Below are positions 1 to 12,616 of a stretch of 64,000 bases of DNA, piece by piece (position 1 is the first letter of the stretch; each line of letters starts with the position of its first letter). Position numbers and translations under genes: made by a program. The stretch lies in the NCBI GenBank assembly GCA_947561395.2, contig OX387184.1, forward strand, positions 44,748,932-44,812,931. The letters are read 5' to 3'. Source of the stretch: Buxus sempervirens. Its lineage: Eukaryota; Streptophyta; Magnoliopsida; Buxales; Buxaceae. The notes below the pieces were generated by a model. That model was not told where the DNA came from. It did no database searches and worked only from the letters and a program-made list of their open reading frames with translations.

Positions 1-63
1 TGTCCAATTAGATGACTCATAAATTATAACAAACCATTCAATTCCAAGAGTAAAACCAAAGCC

Positions 64-250
64 AAGTGGAATTCCCCATCCACTACCAATTCATGCCAAG
101 GGCAAGTGGAATTCCCCATCCACTTCCAATTCATGCCAAGGGATTCCCCATCCACTTCCAATTCATGCCAAGGGCAAGTGGAATTCCCCATCCACTTCCA
201 GTTCATGCCAAGGGCAAGTGGAATTCCCCATCCACTTCCAGTTAAACCAT
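64..250. repeat. 40-bp minisatellite
   Basis: About five tandem copies of a unit of roughly 40 bp built around GGAATTCCCCATCCACTTCC followed by AATTCATGCCAAGGGCAAGT. One copy is shortened. Copies differ at only a few positions, so the array is recent or homogenised. Its open reading frames are a by-product of the repeat and I do not regard them as coding. Confidence 0.9.
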
Positions 251-899
251 AGGCCAAAGCCTTGCCAAATCATATAAAGGTTTTTTTTCAACATTACTTT
301 CATAAATCCAAGCCAAATCAAAACGAAGGTCGTAAAATCCTCAAAACACATTTTTGATGAGTGGGTTGATCTTAAAATCCCAAATAAGTCACCATACCAA
401 AATTTAATAGATTCTGAGATAAAAAGTTTTTGACCTTAAAAATATTCTAAGTCTGGTTGAAAACGTTGACTTTTCAGTGTCGAATTTTTCTAGACAAATC
501 TACAAGGAGTTTGGGGCTCAATTTCTAGTTGTAGTCTATTGAAGGGTATAAAAATCATCTAGAATTTTCTGGGCTTCTGAATCACTCATTTGGATATCAA
601 ACTCAAAAAGTAGCCATTTTTGAAAATCGGGAAATCTAGAAATTTAGGCACAAACTGAAAAGTTGACTTTTTATTGGTTGGGAATTGGGCCTTGAGAGTA
701 TTTTTATTGGTTCCAAATGGGGGGTAAAACCTTATTTACATGTAAAGATTTAAGTAAATTGAGCAATAAATACACAGGACATTTACTTAAATGTCTTTCA
801 TGGGAATAAGGGTGCTATGCGAGAAGCTTGGGTTGTATGAGAAAGGGTTGTGGAGCAAAAGGGTGAAGAGTTCTCAAAAACAGGCTTCAACACGCAGAC

Positions 900-1100
900 G
901 TTGAGGTTTGGACGTTCGGGCGTTGAGGTAATACACAAAGGCAGCGCGTGCGCGTTAAGGAATTAAACGAGGCAGCGTGCGCGCACTGAGGGTTGACGTT
1001 CGCGCGTTCGCGCTCTAAGGCAATGGACGTTCGCGCGCTAAGGCAATGGACGTGCGCGCATTGAGGTTTAGAGTGCGCGCGCTAAGGCTCTGGATTAATC
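900..1100. repeat. CpG-rich short repeats inside LTR
   Basis: Repeated GCGCGC-containing phrases such as GACGTTCGCGCG, TGCGCGCATTGAGG and GCGCTAAGGC at irregular 25-35 bp spacing. Similar CG-rich blocks built on GGCGCGAGCTC or CGCTCGAGCG recur in other LTRs of this window (3860-4050, 6040-6220, 7180-7350, 52200-52298, 53640-53890, 54660-54910). No function is visible; the high CpG content stands out against the AT-rich surroundings. Confidence 0.7.
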
Positions 1101-1756
1101 GCCCAAGTTAATCCTGAGCCGCGATTTAAAATAACAGAGACTAGTTTTTAGGGTTTTGGCTCAAGATTAATCGCAAGGTCGGGATTTTGAAATATTTTGA
1201 CTATTTTCAACACAAAACTCATGGAAATCATTTCCGGCACTTCCAACATCAAATAGGATTACCATAAAACATCCCAACATGCTTTAAAACACTTTCCAAA
1301 CCAAAGATTCATCTCAAATCTCAAACCCTAATCTGAAATATAATCAATAGAGCTGGAAATCCATGGCAAATCAATAGAAGATTAAACAAGAGTATCATAT
1401 CATCAAAACCCACGAATTTTAGAAGCAAATAGCAACATGCAAGATCATTTCTTCAAATAAATCAAACCCTAGAGAGAGAATACGAATTTTAGTAATTCAT
1501 TTTGTTTTGAAGGGTTTGCTACTTACTTGCTAATGGAGAAGCTCAACTTCTCTTCAAGCTCTTCTCTCCTCCTCCTTCTTCCTCTTGAAGCTTCAAACAA
1601 ACTCCCACACTTTCCCTCTTGTTTCATACGACCAAGAAAAGAGAAATGGGTTTGCAAAACACTTAATTAGAAATTATGGCATCCTTTTATAAGCCCAAGT
1701 TTTGAGTCTTTCAAATCTGCCCCCAAACCAAGCTTTTATTCAACTAAACCCTAGGG

Positions 1757-2870
1757 TGTACCTAAGGCATACCAGGGGTACCTTAGTGTCATTCGAGTGG
1801 GGTACCTTGGTATTAAGTGGGGTACCTTAGTGTTAAGTGGGGTGTTTGCCTTAGCCACTTCAAAAGGCATGCTTTAGGAATGCTTGGGAGGTGTACCTCA
1901 GTTAACACAAGGGGTACTTTAGTTATACGAGGGTACTTTGGTTACATGAGGAGGTACCTTGATATTTCAAGGGATTTACCTTAGTCATTCTAAGTGGGTA
2001 AACTTTGAATAAGCTTAGGGGGGTGTACCCCAGTTATATTGAGGAGGGGTACTCAGCTATAGAAGAGGTGTACCTTAGTTATATGAGGGGTTATACCTTA
2101 GGCAAAACAATGGGGGGTTACCTTACTTATATAGGGTTTACTTTAGTTAGACAAAGGGGGTACTTTGGCTATATAGGGGGGTGTACCCTAAGTAAAACAG
2201 TGGGGTGTACCTTACTTATATCAGAGGAGTACCTCTAGGAAATACAAGGGTGTACCCTAGGTAATGTAAGGGATGTACCTTAGAAATGTAAGGGGATACT
2301 CTAGTTATACAAAGGGGGTACCCTAGCTATATAAGGGATTATACCTTAGGCAAAACACAGGGGTACCTTAGGCAAACACAAAGGGGATACCTTAGGTAAA
2401 CACAGGGGTACCTTAGGCAATTAAAGTAGGGTACCTTAGGGATACAAGTGGGGTACCTTAGGTATAATTGAGGGGTACTTTAAATAACACTTGGGTGGTA
2501 CCTTGGGTAATACTTGAGCATACCTTGAGCACTCAATGGGGGTACCTTAGGAAATACTTGGATGTACCTTGGGTATAGAAGTAGGGTACCTAGGGTATAC
2601 TTGAGAGGTTATTTGGGTATTCTTGGGAGATACTTAAGGTACACTTGAGAGGTACCTTGGGCATTCTTAAGAGTTACTTTGAGTATTCTTAGGGGATAAT
2701 TTGGGTACACTTGGGAGGTACCTTGGGTACTCTTAGGAGTTACTTTAAGTATTCTTGGGAGTATTTTAGGGTATACATGGGTATACACTAGTGTTATTCG
2801 GGAGGGTACCTGGGGTAAACTTTAGGGTACCATGGGTATACTTGGGAATTACTCTAGGTACACATAAGTC
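1757..2870. repeat. Degenerate GGTACC minisatellite, about 1.1 kb
   Basis: Dozens of degenerate copies of a roughly 20-22 bp unit approximating GGGGTACCTTAGGNAANAC fill the stretch. The GGTACC core is strongly kept while spacer bases vary. The units drift from 'ccttag' toward 'ccttggg' forms from left to right, suggesting successive local expansions. It lies in what would be the U3 part of the minus-strand LTR. The small frame at 2005-2238 is a by-product of the repeat. Confidence 0.85.
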
Positions 2871-3120
2871 CAATTTTTCAGAATTTGATTTCCAATTCAT
2901 TTAAGCTAATTGGAGAGTATCTTAGACAATTGGAATTTAGAAATAACATTAATTAAACTTACTTCAATAACCTTCATAAAGTTCATTTGATTTCTCTAAA
3001 TCCTCAAGAATAATCTACATTTACCTCATCTTCATAACACAAATACTTAATTAGTCTAATAATCACACTTTAGATAATTAATCTTAATAATTAAATTATA
3101 ATCCGGGTCGGGGTTTTACA

Positions 3121-4854
3121 GATGTTCCTTGGTGTCGAGATGATACAAGATGATACAAAAGAACCATAGCAACTTGGTCATGGCATTATATACAAACACA
3201 CCTACTTAGGGTTTATAGATCCATAACTTAAGGTTGTTCATTATGCAAATTCCTTTAAACAATTTCATATATCATATCCCATTCCACTTTCCCATGTATA
3301 AATTCAAGGGCAGCTCATAGCCTTACCCGTATCAACTTGGGCCAATACCCTTTCACATCATCTCATGGAACCGAGCCACTGCTCTCCATATATAGAACAA
3401 GTAATGGGCCAATGCACTTCATATCATGTTAATCAACTTGGGCCAATGCCCTTCACAGTATATCACATGCTATAACAATAACCAATAGCATCAAAATAGT
3501 TTCATGGTATTAAATCATGCATTTTTCACATATTACCTGGGCAACCTAGGCCCCAACTCATTAGAATCATGTACAACTTGGCTTTGTCTTTGGTTTTCTA
3601 CTTCCAAGGATCGTTTGGAAGGTGTTCCAAGTGGTGGAATTGAAATATAATATTTCTATAGAAATCTGGGACAGAAACTGTCTATGAAACCTATTTCAGT
3701 AGAACGTACCCAAACTCTTGGTTATTTGGAATTTTGAGGTAATTCTAGTGTGAACACTTCCTAGGCACCAAAATCCTATTTGTATATGGGTTGGATTCAA
3801 ATAAAAACAATCCTTAGTTTGAAAAACTCACAATTCCCAAAAATACCCAAAACTGCCCAGGGCGCCTGTCAGGGCGCTCAAGCACTGCGTTGGGCACCCG
3901 GCTTAGCTAAAATGTCAACTCTTAGGTTCTGAGTTTTTAAAAAAACACTGGCATGGTGCTCACGATCGTGCTCGAGTGGCCTCGCCTTCGATCAGAAATT
4001 AAAATGGGCTCTCGACATCGCGCTCGAGCGCTCTGTCGGGCGCCATGGTGATTTCCAAGTCGCGAAAATCCCCAAAATGCGATTTCTAGGGTTTCTCAAA
4101 TCTAACTCATTTTCCATGGTTTTTGTTTCTTAAACCTCTCTAGGATGAGCTATCATCTAGTACTCATCAAACCCCTAACATATGCATCTCTTATTTGCAA
4201 AGGAAACCCAAATATACAAAAGAAAAACCTAATTCTCAAATCTCTTCAAATCAAGAAAGCAAGAAGGTTTTGGATTGGAAGGGTATTGCTTACCTGTAGC
4301 AAGCAAGCAAGCACGTCCCCTTGCTCCTGATGCAAGCCACGAACAGCTCTTCTTGAGCTTCCTTGAAGGTTCTTCATAAAACCCACCAAAGCTCACCAAA
4401 CGAAAATCACCAAGCAAAATCCCCAAACGAAAATCCCAAACATTACTTCTTCCCTACAATGGCACACCCCAATAGAGAAAATGGGAGAGAAGATGAGGGT
4501 AGGGAGAAGAGAACAGAGTGAGGGAGTGAAGAGATTGAGAAGAGAATGAGAGGAGAAGAGGGTTTGCTCTTGGTTCATACATATGGGCAAAAACCCTCTC
4601 CTTTAACACTTAAGCAATTTCTCCCAAAATTTCAAAGCACTTCCAAGTTTGCCCTTCTCCTATGAAACACACTTATTTACCACCTTGCCATGTTCCTTCT
4701 TCTTTTGTTTTGGACTTAGCCACTTGGTTGGCTTCCAAGGTTCAAGCTTGGGCTTCTCCCACTTCACCTTCACAACATAATACAAAATATTAGAATTACT
4801 AGATACCCCTTGATTAGCACTTAAGCAATCAATCTAAGAATCTAGGGTCTCACA
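3121..4854 (-). mobile_element. LTR (minus strand) inserted in a Gypsy pol fossil
   Basis: The plus strand ends at 4854 in CTAGGGTCTCACA, giving a minus-strand opening TGTGAGACCCTAG typical of plant LTRs. It abuts Gypsy pol sequence at 4855, so it inserted into that element. It contains three copies of a CTTGGGCCAATRCCCTT phrase (about 3340-3460) and a CpG-rich block at 3860-4050. The left boundary is uncertain and no matching target duplication was found, so the left part may be truncated. Confidence 0.55.
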
Positions 4855-5222
4855 ATAGCCATCTTATGCTCCTTAAGGAGTTGCACAAGCTTTTCTTCTT
4901 GCACTGCACTAAGTTTACTGGAGATGATCTCTGATAACATTCCTCTGTCCCCAAGGAAGATATACTTGAGGGACTGGGGAGAGGCTTCAAATCTAGAATA
5001 GGAGCCTACAAAACAGAGGGTAAAGGCCTCTTGTTAGAAACTGGTAACACAATATAAGGGACGTTACCTGACTGATGTAACTTCAGAAAATAATTCAACG
5101 CTACAATAGTTTCCTTCAAATCAGTACTCAAGGCTAACTCCTCATTCTCTTCCTCAAGATGCTTACTAATGGCAACTTCTAGTCCATCTTTTCCATCATT
5201 CTCACTATCTAGCTTCTGAATG
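4855..5222 (-). mobile_element. Ty3/Gypsy pol fragment (protease to reverse transcriptase linker)
   Basis: Read on the minus strand this encodes a stretch resembling the conserved region just before reverse transcriptase in plant Gypsy elements (Athila-like), including SSKLSAVQEEKL and a following KEHKMAI motif. It is a short fossil without LTRs of its own. It is cut at 4854/4855 by the LTR to its left and at about 5222 by an LTR fragment to its right. Confidence 0.65.
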
Positions 5223-8200
5223 GATCCGTATCAAGCTATGCCCTATAGACTCTCAAACAAAACCAAATATGATGTCCAGTAAATACAATTCATCTCAATC
5301 ACAATCATCTCCTCTCATCCCAAGTACACGGGGTATCTCTGAGTACACAAAGGTGGGCATTCCCTAGTACATGGAGGTATGACATCTACCCAAGTTCATT
5401 AGCATCTCAATCCATCTCTCCAGGTACATGGAGGTAATCCCATATCAAATCTCAGAAATCATTTAAATAGTAAAATCCGTTGAAATAACTTATAGTTACG
5501 AAAAATCAATGCAAGTTTTCCACAAAATCAACTAATCCAAAACTATCCAAAATAGAGCTCAAAAACACCAATTTCTCAAATCTGTCCAGAAATGTAATCT
5601 CAAAGGTTTATTTACTTAAAACATGACTAAATTCAATGATTGCATAAATGGAAATCCTTAAAAACTCTTTGCAATCTACTGTGGAAGCATAAAATCAATT
5701 TTTAACCCCAAAATAGGCTTATTATGTGGAATAGGTGGCCAAATATTTGGTAAAGTCTCAATTATATAATTTGCCTTTGAAAACGGCTTAGAAAGAACCC
5801 CAAGAAAATGATACAAGTGGTGAAATCAAAATAAACTCATTCTATTGTAATTTGGAACCAAAAGTCTATCAAAAACCCATTTTAGCAAAATGCGCCCGAA
5901 CTCTTTAATATTTTGAATTTCAGTGTAAACACTTTCTAAACACCTAAATCTTATTTGTACATCTATTGAATTTTACTAAAAATCACTTAGTAATTAAATT
6001 TTACACGAAATACTAGAAATTCAATTTTCTGGACTGGGCGCTTGACAGGGCGCTCAGCGACTTGGTTGAGCGTCCCTAATATAACTACTTAAATTAAATA
6101 ATTTCTATATTAGCTCGCTAAAGAGGACCGCTCGAGCAGCATCTAGCGTGTCTATTGTTCTTAAGAAATAGTACGATCTCTCGACCCTGCGCTCGAGTGC
6201 GGGGTTGAGCAATCCTGGAAAAATCTTAGATCGCGATTCTATAGCCTCCATGTAAAATCCCAGATTTTAGTAACTAGACTAATTGGTTAATAATATGCAG
6301 GAGATGAGATCTTGGTTCAACCCGAAGGAGTTCAAGATGAACCGGAGATGATAGGAGAGCCTATATAAGGTAAGCACCTGATTATTGACCAAATATAATT
6401 TTAATATAATAATTATTGTGCTATTATATTATTAGTAAGAATTAATTGTATTATAACCAAGGAGAATAAATAAAGAGTTGGTCGAACCCAAGAAGAGTGG
6501 GTTGACCCAAGGGTTTAGTTGGTTTAAAGATTAAAGGGTTGTTTGTAATTGGTTTAATGAAGAGGGGGCAATTAAGTAAAAGCTACAAATTAATAAACAA
6601 AACCTAATTATGCATGGACAACTCACGTTTAAACTCAAATTAGAAACCAGCCGTGAGTTTCTCTTACTTCCTCTATTTTCTTCTCCTAGTTGCCTTGTGA
6701 CTAAACCAAACCCTAAACAACTGTTGGAGCCGTCTTAGAAAAGGAAAAAGAGAGGATTTTTGTGCACAAAGAACTTAGGTAAGAGCCATATAGATATAAG
6801 TTCTGTTCTGGAGATTTTCGTATGTTAAAGAGTCTTAAAAGTGTGATTTTTAACCCAGACGTGATCAAGGTTTGTTGGGTTCGTTTGGCAAACTTTGGGG
6901 TGATATTTCATGGCTCTTAGAGAAGATTTAAGTTCCTAAAACTAGGTAAGTAGTCCCTTGACGCTTGCAAAAAATCTAAATTTGTGTTTAGACGATATAC
7001 ATGGTTATTCAGTGTTTGATGTGTTTGTTTTTGTTATTTATGCTGTTTTAATTGTTGGGATTTGTTCTAGCATGTGTATAAAGTATTTTAGAATGATTTA
7101 TAATGGTTTTGATGCATTGAATATTGAGTTGTGGAATTTTTATTGAATTTCGCAAAGTTACGGATTTTTCACGTATCGGACTGCCTAAGCAGTCGCTCGA
7201 GCGCCTTATGTATATATTCAAAACTCGAGAGCAATTTTACCCAGATTGAACTACCGCTAGAGCAGTCGGTCAAGCGACCTATCGAGCGACCTACCCTGAA
7301 TTAACCTATTCTGTAAGGCTGATCGAGCGCCCTTGGCCGCTCGAGCGACCAGTCTATCATATTTTGGGAAACTTAACTTTTCAACCTAGTTTTCACTAAG
7401 GAAGTGGTTCTATTCAATTTTAACCTATGTACCATCAAGATTGGGGTATTTGAGAAGTGTTTGCATTGGTGGATGTTTAAAATTCAATTTTATAAAGATT
7501 TTGGGTAGATGTTTCTAAAGAGGCACTTTTACTTGATTCTATTGTTCCAAAAGAATTTACTTTTAACCAAGGTTGGTTTTGTGAGTTCATACACTTGTAT
7601 TTGGGTGATATAAAGGTATTGTATACATCGATGGAGTCGATACACATTCGGGACATATTGGCCCGTTGAAACCTGGAGTTTTGGACATATGACTTGGTGC
7701 ATTCTGATTTGGTTTTGGATCACTGGTGTGACAAGGCTGGTGCCTGATTTATTGTATCCCACATGGGCAGATTTGGTCACAGATATGGTTCTGTATTTTA
7801 GTGGGTGTTATTGAGAAGTATGTCCATTACCCTGGTTGGTTTTCTCACTGTTGAGTGGGCTTAGAAATTATATGGATCCATAGAATAGTTAGTAAATGAA
7901 ATGTGTATTAGAGGGGTTTGAATTCTGTGTCTGAGGCATTCCATCATCTCGAGGATGGTACCGCTCCTGGATTGGTCGGTCGCTACGTTACCCACTCCTG
8001 GATTGGTTGGGCCGTACATGCTAACTCATGGTTGGGTTATTCCGTTGGTGTTGAATAGCCAGACTGCAGGGCGGTTGGTCCATCATAATTTAGTTAGGTA
8101 GCATACTGGCACATGTCTACTCTCTTTATCTGGTATACTATTTCATGAGTCCCATGAGGTGGACAAATTGTATTTCTTTGTTGTCTTGAATTCTTATTGT

Positions 8201-9695
8201 GATTATTCGGATTAAGCGTTGCATATTTTATTGTGGTCAACTATTTGCATGACTGCTTACTGAGATGTTTTTCACATTATTATTTTATCGGTTTTGTTTT
8301 CAGATATTCCTGGAGAGGACGTTGCTGGGGTAGAGACACTGGGGGATTACTGTGACTATCAGGAAGAAGATTATTTCATTCCTGTGTAGGTCCAGAGGGA
8401 CATGGAGAAGCATTTAGATTTATTTTTCTTAGGGATTATTTTTAGTATTTTGATTGAGAAGTTTGATGTTATTTAAAGGATGATTGGTATCTTTATTCCA
8501 CACTTTTGGTGGATGATATTTATGTTATTTAGTTGAACCCTTTCCAGACTTTTTAGATGAAATATAAAAGGATTATTTTGGTAGTTTAATTCCGTGCTTT
8601 CTGAAAGATGGTTTTATTTCCGAACTCTGATATAATAAATGAAATTGTTTAAGTCTGGAATAGTGTTTTTGGCCATTTTCTCTAACGAACCAGATTTGGG
8701 TTTATGTGTTTAAATAAACCTGGATCCAGGGCGTTACACTCCATTTCGCCACTTCTGTTTCAAATTTAATTATTCTAAACACTTCTTATGCATTCCAAAA
8801 CACTTTTAAAACAAAAATCCATGCTCCAATATTTAGTTTAATAAGAACTACACTTAATCGACGAATTTATCTACAAATATTCACGAACAGAATATAATTT
8901 CAAAATTCCACTTTCGTTCAAACAGAAATTTATACTTAGATTGAGTTAGAAGGGTGCTACCTACCTGTTTTGAGCTCAAAATTAACTCCTAGAAGCTATT
9001 GAATCCTCATATTTGAACTTCTCCAACTGTTCTTCTTCAAATCACTGAATTCCTCTGTTTCAAACAATTTCACCCATGATTGAAATCTTGTATTATTTAC
9101 TTTATTTGATTTAGAATTTGGGGATTACCTCAACTCTTAACTATTTCAAATCTGCATTGGACAAACTTTTCAATTCTTCTTGAAATTACAACTGTTCAAA
9201 ATCCAGTTGGCCCTTCTTCTTTCTTTTAAATCAATTCAGCAACAAGATTCATTGCTCCTTCATCTACCTAGATCGATTTGTTCCAAGCCTTCCTCCCAAA
9301 ACCCTAGCTCATATCTCAAGTCTCTAGAAAATTCCAGGCCTCCAAGCGATCCAAATGAACAATTAAAATTTTCTGCAACTATTTATAGTTGCCACCCAAA
9401 AGCTAACTTAGACTTCACATGATTTGTTGTGTGCTCCACCACACAGCTATCTTACATTGCCCAATAACATGAGTTCAATTTCAATGCCATACAACTCCAA
9501 CTAAAATCTTGTTTTCAACCAATAACATTAAGTACATTATATTGCCTTGAATAATTCAATATTCACCTCTTGATTTGGTCCAAAATTCCATAATTTAAAT
9601 TCCTTTTTAATTCTCCCTACAAGAGTAAGTCACCTAATCAGTATAATTTATAGAAATCCTATTTTAAATAAAATTAAAATTTTCAAGATTTTACA
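5223..9695 (-). mobile_element. LTR (minus strand) split by a younger solo LTR
   Basis: The minus-strand start is at 9695 (plus strand ...GATTTTACA, read TGTAAAATC). A TATA-like CTATAAATAG on the minus strand lies near 9381-9392. The sequence is interrupted at 6250/8739 by the solo LTR at 6251-8738 and continues to about 5223. The part at 5230-5760 is the reverse-complement relative of 9696-10240, so it belongs to the same family as the plus-strand LTR to its right. The left end is truncated against pol sequence. Confidence 0.55.
6251..8738 (+). mobile_element. Solo LTR (plus strand) with perfect 5-bp TSD CTCCA
   Basis: Opens TGTAAAATCCCAG and closes CAGGGCGTTACA. The five bases before it (6246-6250) and after it (8739-8743) are both CTCCA, the expected duplication for a Gypsy-type insertion. 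It is about 2.49 kb with no internal coding region, so it is a solo LTR left by LTR-LTR recombination. CpG-rich repeats with CTCGAGCG phrases lie at 7180-7350. Frames at 6958-7146 and 7529-7780 are incidental. Confidence 0.85.
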
Positions 9696-11049
9696 TGGCC
9701 ACCTACCTCAAAAACTAGTTTCTTTTGTGCTTTAAATTGGATTCAGTGTTTCATATTTGATTGTCAAGTTTTTAAAATGATTTCCACTCATGCTATAGGC
9801 GTATTTAGTCATGTTTTAGTAAATATACCTCTATATAAGATTGCATTTATGGACAGAATTGAGGATTTGGTGTATTTGGGTTCCATTTCGGACTGTTTTG
9901 GGTTAGATTGATTTTATTTGAAAACTTGCAATAATTTTGATAATTATGAATTGTTTATACAAATTTGGTATTTGAAAGATTGCTGAGATTTGAGATTGGT
10001 TTTGGATTACCTCCATGTACTTGGAGTGTTAGTTGTGATGCCCATGTACGTAGGATGATGTTGCCTCTGTGTACTCAAAGATGATCCATTTACTCGGGAT
10101 GATGTAATTGATCATTGAAATGAGTTTTGCTCGCTGGACTTTGTCATTGGTTTGGTTTTGGTGTCTAGTGGGCATAGCTCTACATGGATCCATATAGGAG
10201 CTAGGTAATGAGAAGGGTTGTACTAGGTATAATTCCTTGTTCATGTGCGTGTTCCACTGTGTACTCAGTGAGGCCTTCTCTGTACTTGTGGGTTGCGGCA
10301 ATCCCTCATTTTATCGTGTACTCGAATTATGACTATAATTTACTTGCAAACCCAATACTATACTGGTTAGGTGCTTTGCAATAAGACGATGATCGTGTAC
10401 TCGGCTTCGCACATAAGATGTGAGGTACAAAGTAAACATTGGTCTTATCCTAATGAAAAGCAGTCTTATTTTCATGAGTCCTACTGTGATATATTGATTT
10501 GAGATTGATATTACTGATTTGAATTACATGATGGACTATTTGAGATTATTGTTTTATCTGATTTGGATTATTGTTGGATTAATTGTGTTATCGTCACTGG
10601 TATATGCTTTATAAATAAGACATGTTTTAGAACTATGAAAATGTATTTGAGCATGCATATACCACTTGCTAGGATATTCGTATCGCATATCATTTTTGTT
10701 TTGTTTTCAAATCTTAGAGAGGATGATACTAAGAGAGTAGATTCAGCCGGAGAGTTTTCGGGGTATTGAGCTGAGGACTACTACGTGGAGTAGTAGTGAA
10801 TTCTGATTGTAGACTTTTAGTTTGATTTTACTTGATACTGTGAGTTCAGATTTGAGACTTGATATTGTTTTGAGATTGAGATTGTAGTTAACCTTAGATT
10901 CTATTCTCATGTTCCTATCATGGTTCCTAGACTTTGATATTGGATCTTGTGTGATATGTTATCGTATAAGTTTGATTTTGAGAACCCATACATAGTACTT
11001 CAAAGTTGAGTTATAGTATCAGTATGTAACTCGGATTTGAGGCGCTACA
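9696..11049 (+). mobile_element. 5'-truncated LTR (plus strand)
   Basis: It closes with GAGGCGCTACA at 11049, a plausible LTR end. The segment is the same family as the minus-strand LTR to its left, since 9696-10240 matches the reverse complement of 5230-5760. Repeated phrases of the form GTACnnnGGATGATG lie around 10010-10120 and 10240-10340. Its 5' half is missing, probably lost when the neighbouring LTR inserted at 9695/9696. Confidence 0.5.
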
Positions 11050-11446
11050 ACATATGCATAGTTTTATTCATCTTTAGGCATATTTCTCAAATCTATCATA
11101 AATACTATAGCCATTTTTGGCCTTATATTTTTTAGACTCTCTGATATGATTTGAAGTTTGAATAAACAAAATAGAGAGGTTCTTATGGATAGATCTCTAT
11201 TTTGCCAATTTCTACACATGCATAGCACATGTTTTCCTCTAGTGTATGATATATGAATAAGGCAGGTCCAAATTGCAACTCATTAATATAGGTGCTCAAC
11301 CTAACCTAATCTAACTAAAATATTGAGCTATAAGATTATTGAGCCAAATGCATCATCTAGGATTCTCACTCATCTATAGAGAAGCTGATCAAGAATTAGA
11401 TTTTTCGGCGAATTTCAATTTAGACAATTATTCATATTTATATCTA
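11050..11446. other. Unassigned AT-rich spacer
   Basis: AT-rich single-copy-looking sequence between the truncated LTR and the inverted-repeat element. I see no gene, RNA or recognisable repeat. Confidence 0.4.
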
Positions 11447-11648
11447 TATCTATACAATATATAAAGGGCAATGCCCTCCTGGGAAGCGTGCCAAAAACCA
11501 TATCTTTTTTTTATAATGTCCTATAAATTATTGTTAAAATTTATTAATATAAGAGTATAGTTGCTATAGACACCCCAATCTGGGTTGGACCACAAGGGAA
11601 TAGATGGACCAAATCTAACCCGGGTGAATCCGGTTTCTTAATCTTAAA

Positions 11649-11678
11649 TTAAAAAAAAAAGAGAGAGAGAGAGAGAAG
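11649..11678. repeat. A-run plus (GA)n microsatellite
   Basis: A short A-run followed by about eleven GA dinucleotides. Confidence 0.85.
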
Positions 11679-12616
11679 TGAGGAAAACGTGGGAAAAAGT
11701 GTGAAGCACATGGGATAAGGGAGTGGAAGGTTTCATAGTTATCTATTAAAATGAATCCTTCCCTAATAAGAGAAGGATTCATATAATGGATAAACACTAT
11801 TTCCTTCACTTATATCAGGTTGTTTCCTTCCTGATAAGCGAAAAGGACCCTCCATTTTCCTCTATAAATAGGAAAGCTTTGTGAGAGTTGGAGGCATCGT
11901 TGAAGCACAAGAGTATTGGGAGAAAACGACAAAGCATTGTGAGTGAAAAGAGGAGGATCGTTGAAGTGAAGCACGGTTGAGATTTTGGAAGAAAAGAGAA
12001 AAGGAGGGAGCACAGTTGAACACCCAAGAAAGTGAAGATCACGACTAAAGGAGAGGTATTCTCGTGTTCCGTTATGAATATGTTGATTGAGGATGCCTAT
12101 CGTTATTGACATGGAATTCTAGAATAAGTGCCTATTAGTTGCTTTGGTTGTTGCTGTTATTTTTATTAGTTGTCAATTTACGTAAGTTTCTTTTAGATTA
12201 TTTATTTAGATTAGTGAAAATATGTGGTTGCTGTAAATTTTTCAGAATAGGATGTGTTTTTTCACTTTACGTGAGTGTTTCAGAATGTGCTCTTATTAGT
12301 TAGATTTTGTTTTGCTGTTAGCTTAGAGTTAATTTAACTTTAGATTTTCAAATTAGTCTCTTTACCTTAGCCATCTGTTCTTTTGTTGATAAAAATGGAG
12401 AAGACCACTTTTTCATGTTTTTATTGGATTAGAATTCTTCTGGTTTCTTTATCTTCTCAATGTGATTGGGTTTTAGGCATTTTTCTAGAACGTCCTTGTC
12501 TTCTCCACTTGAAGGAGTTTGCTGCATTTTAATAAGATATTAAAGATTGCCGAATCCTTCAGTTTGCTTTAGTGATTGCTGCATAATAACACGGTGTTCA
12601 TATGGTTCTTGATACG

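Larger units (their letters stand above)
1..3120 (-). mobile_element. Long LTR, minus strand (probable Ty3/Gypsy), running off the left edge
   Basis: The plus strand ends at 3120 in GGGGTTTTACA, so read on the minus strand the unit opens TGTAAAACCCCGACCCGG, a normal plant Gypsy LTR start. A TATA-like CTTATAAAAGG lies on the minus strand near 1682-1695, about 1.4 kb from that start. A CpG-rich block (about 920-1100) and a large GGTACC minisatellite (1757-2870) lie inside it. The far end is not seen, so it could be a complete, solo or partial LTR. The solo LTR at 52299-54645 has the same opening bases and a similar order of parts, which suggests a related family. No protein-coding region is visible. 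Confidence 0.5.

Noticed and set aside
2005-2238. 77-residue open frame
   Set aside because: It lies wholly in the GGTACC minisatellite and its residues repeat with the unit.
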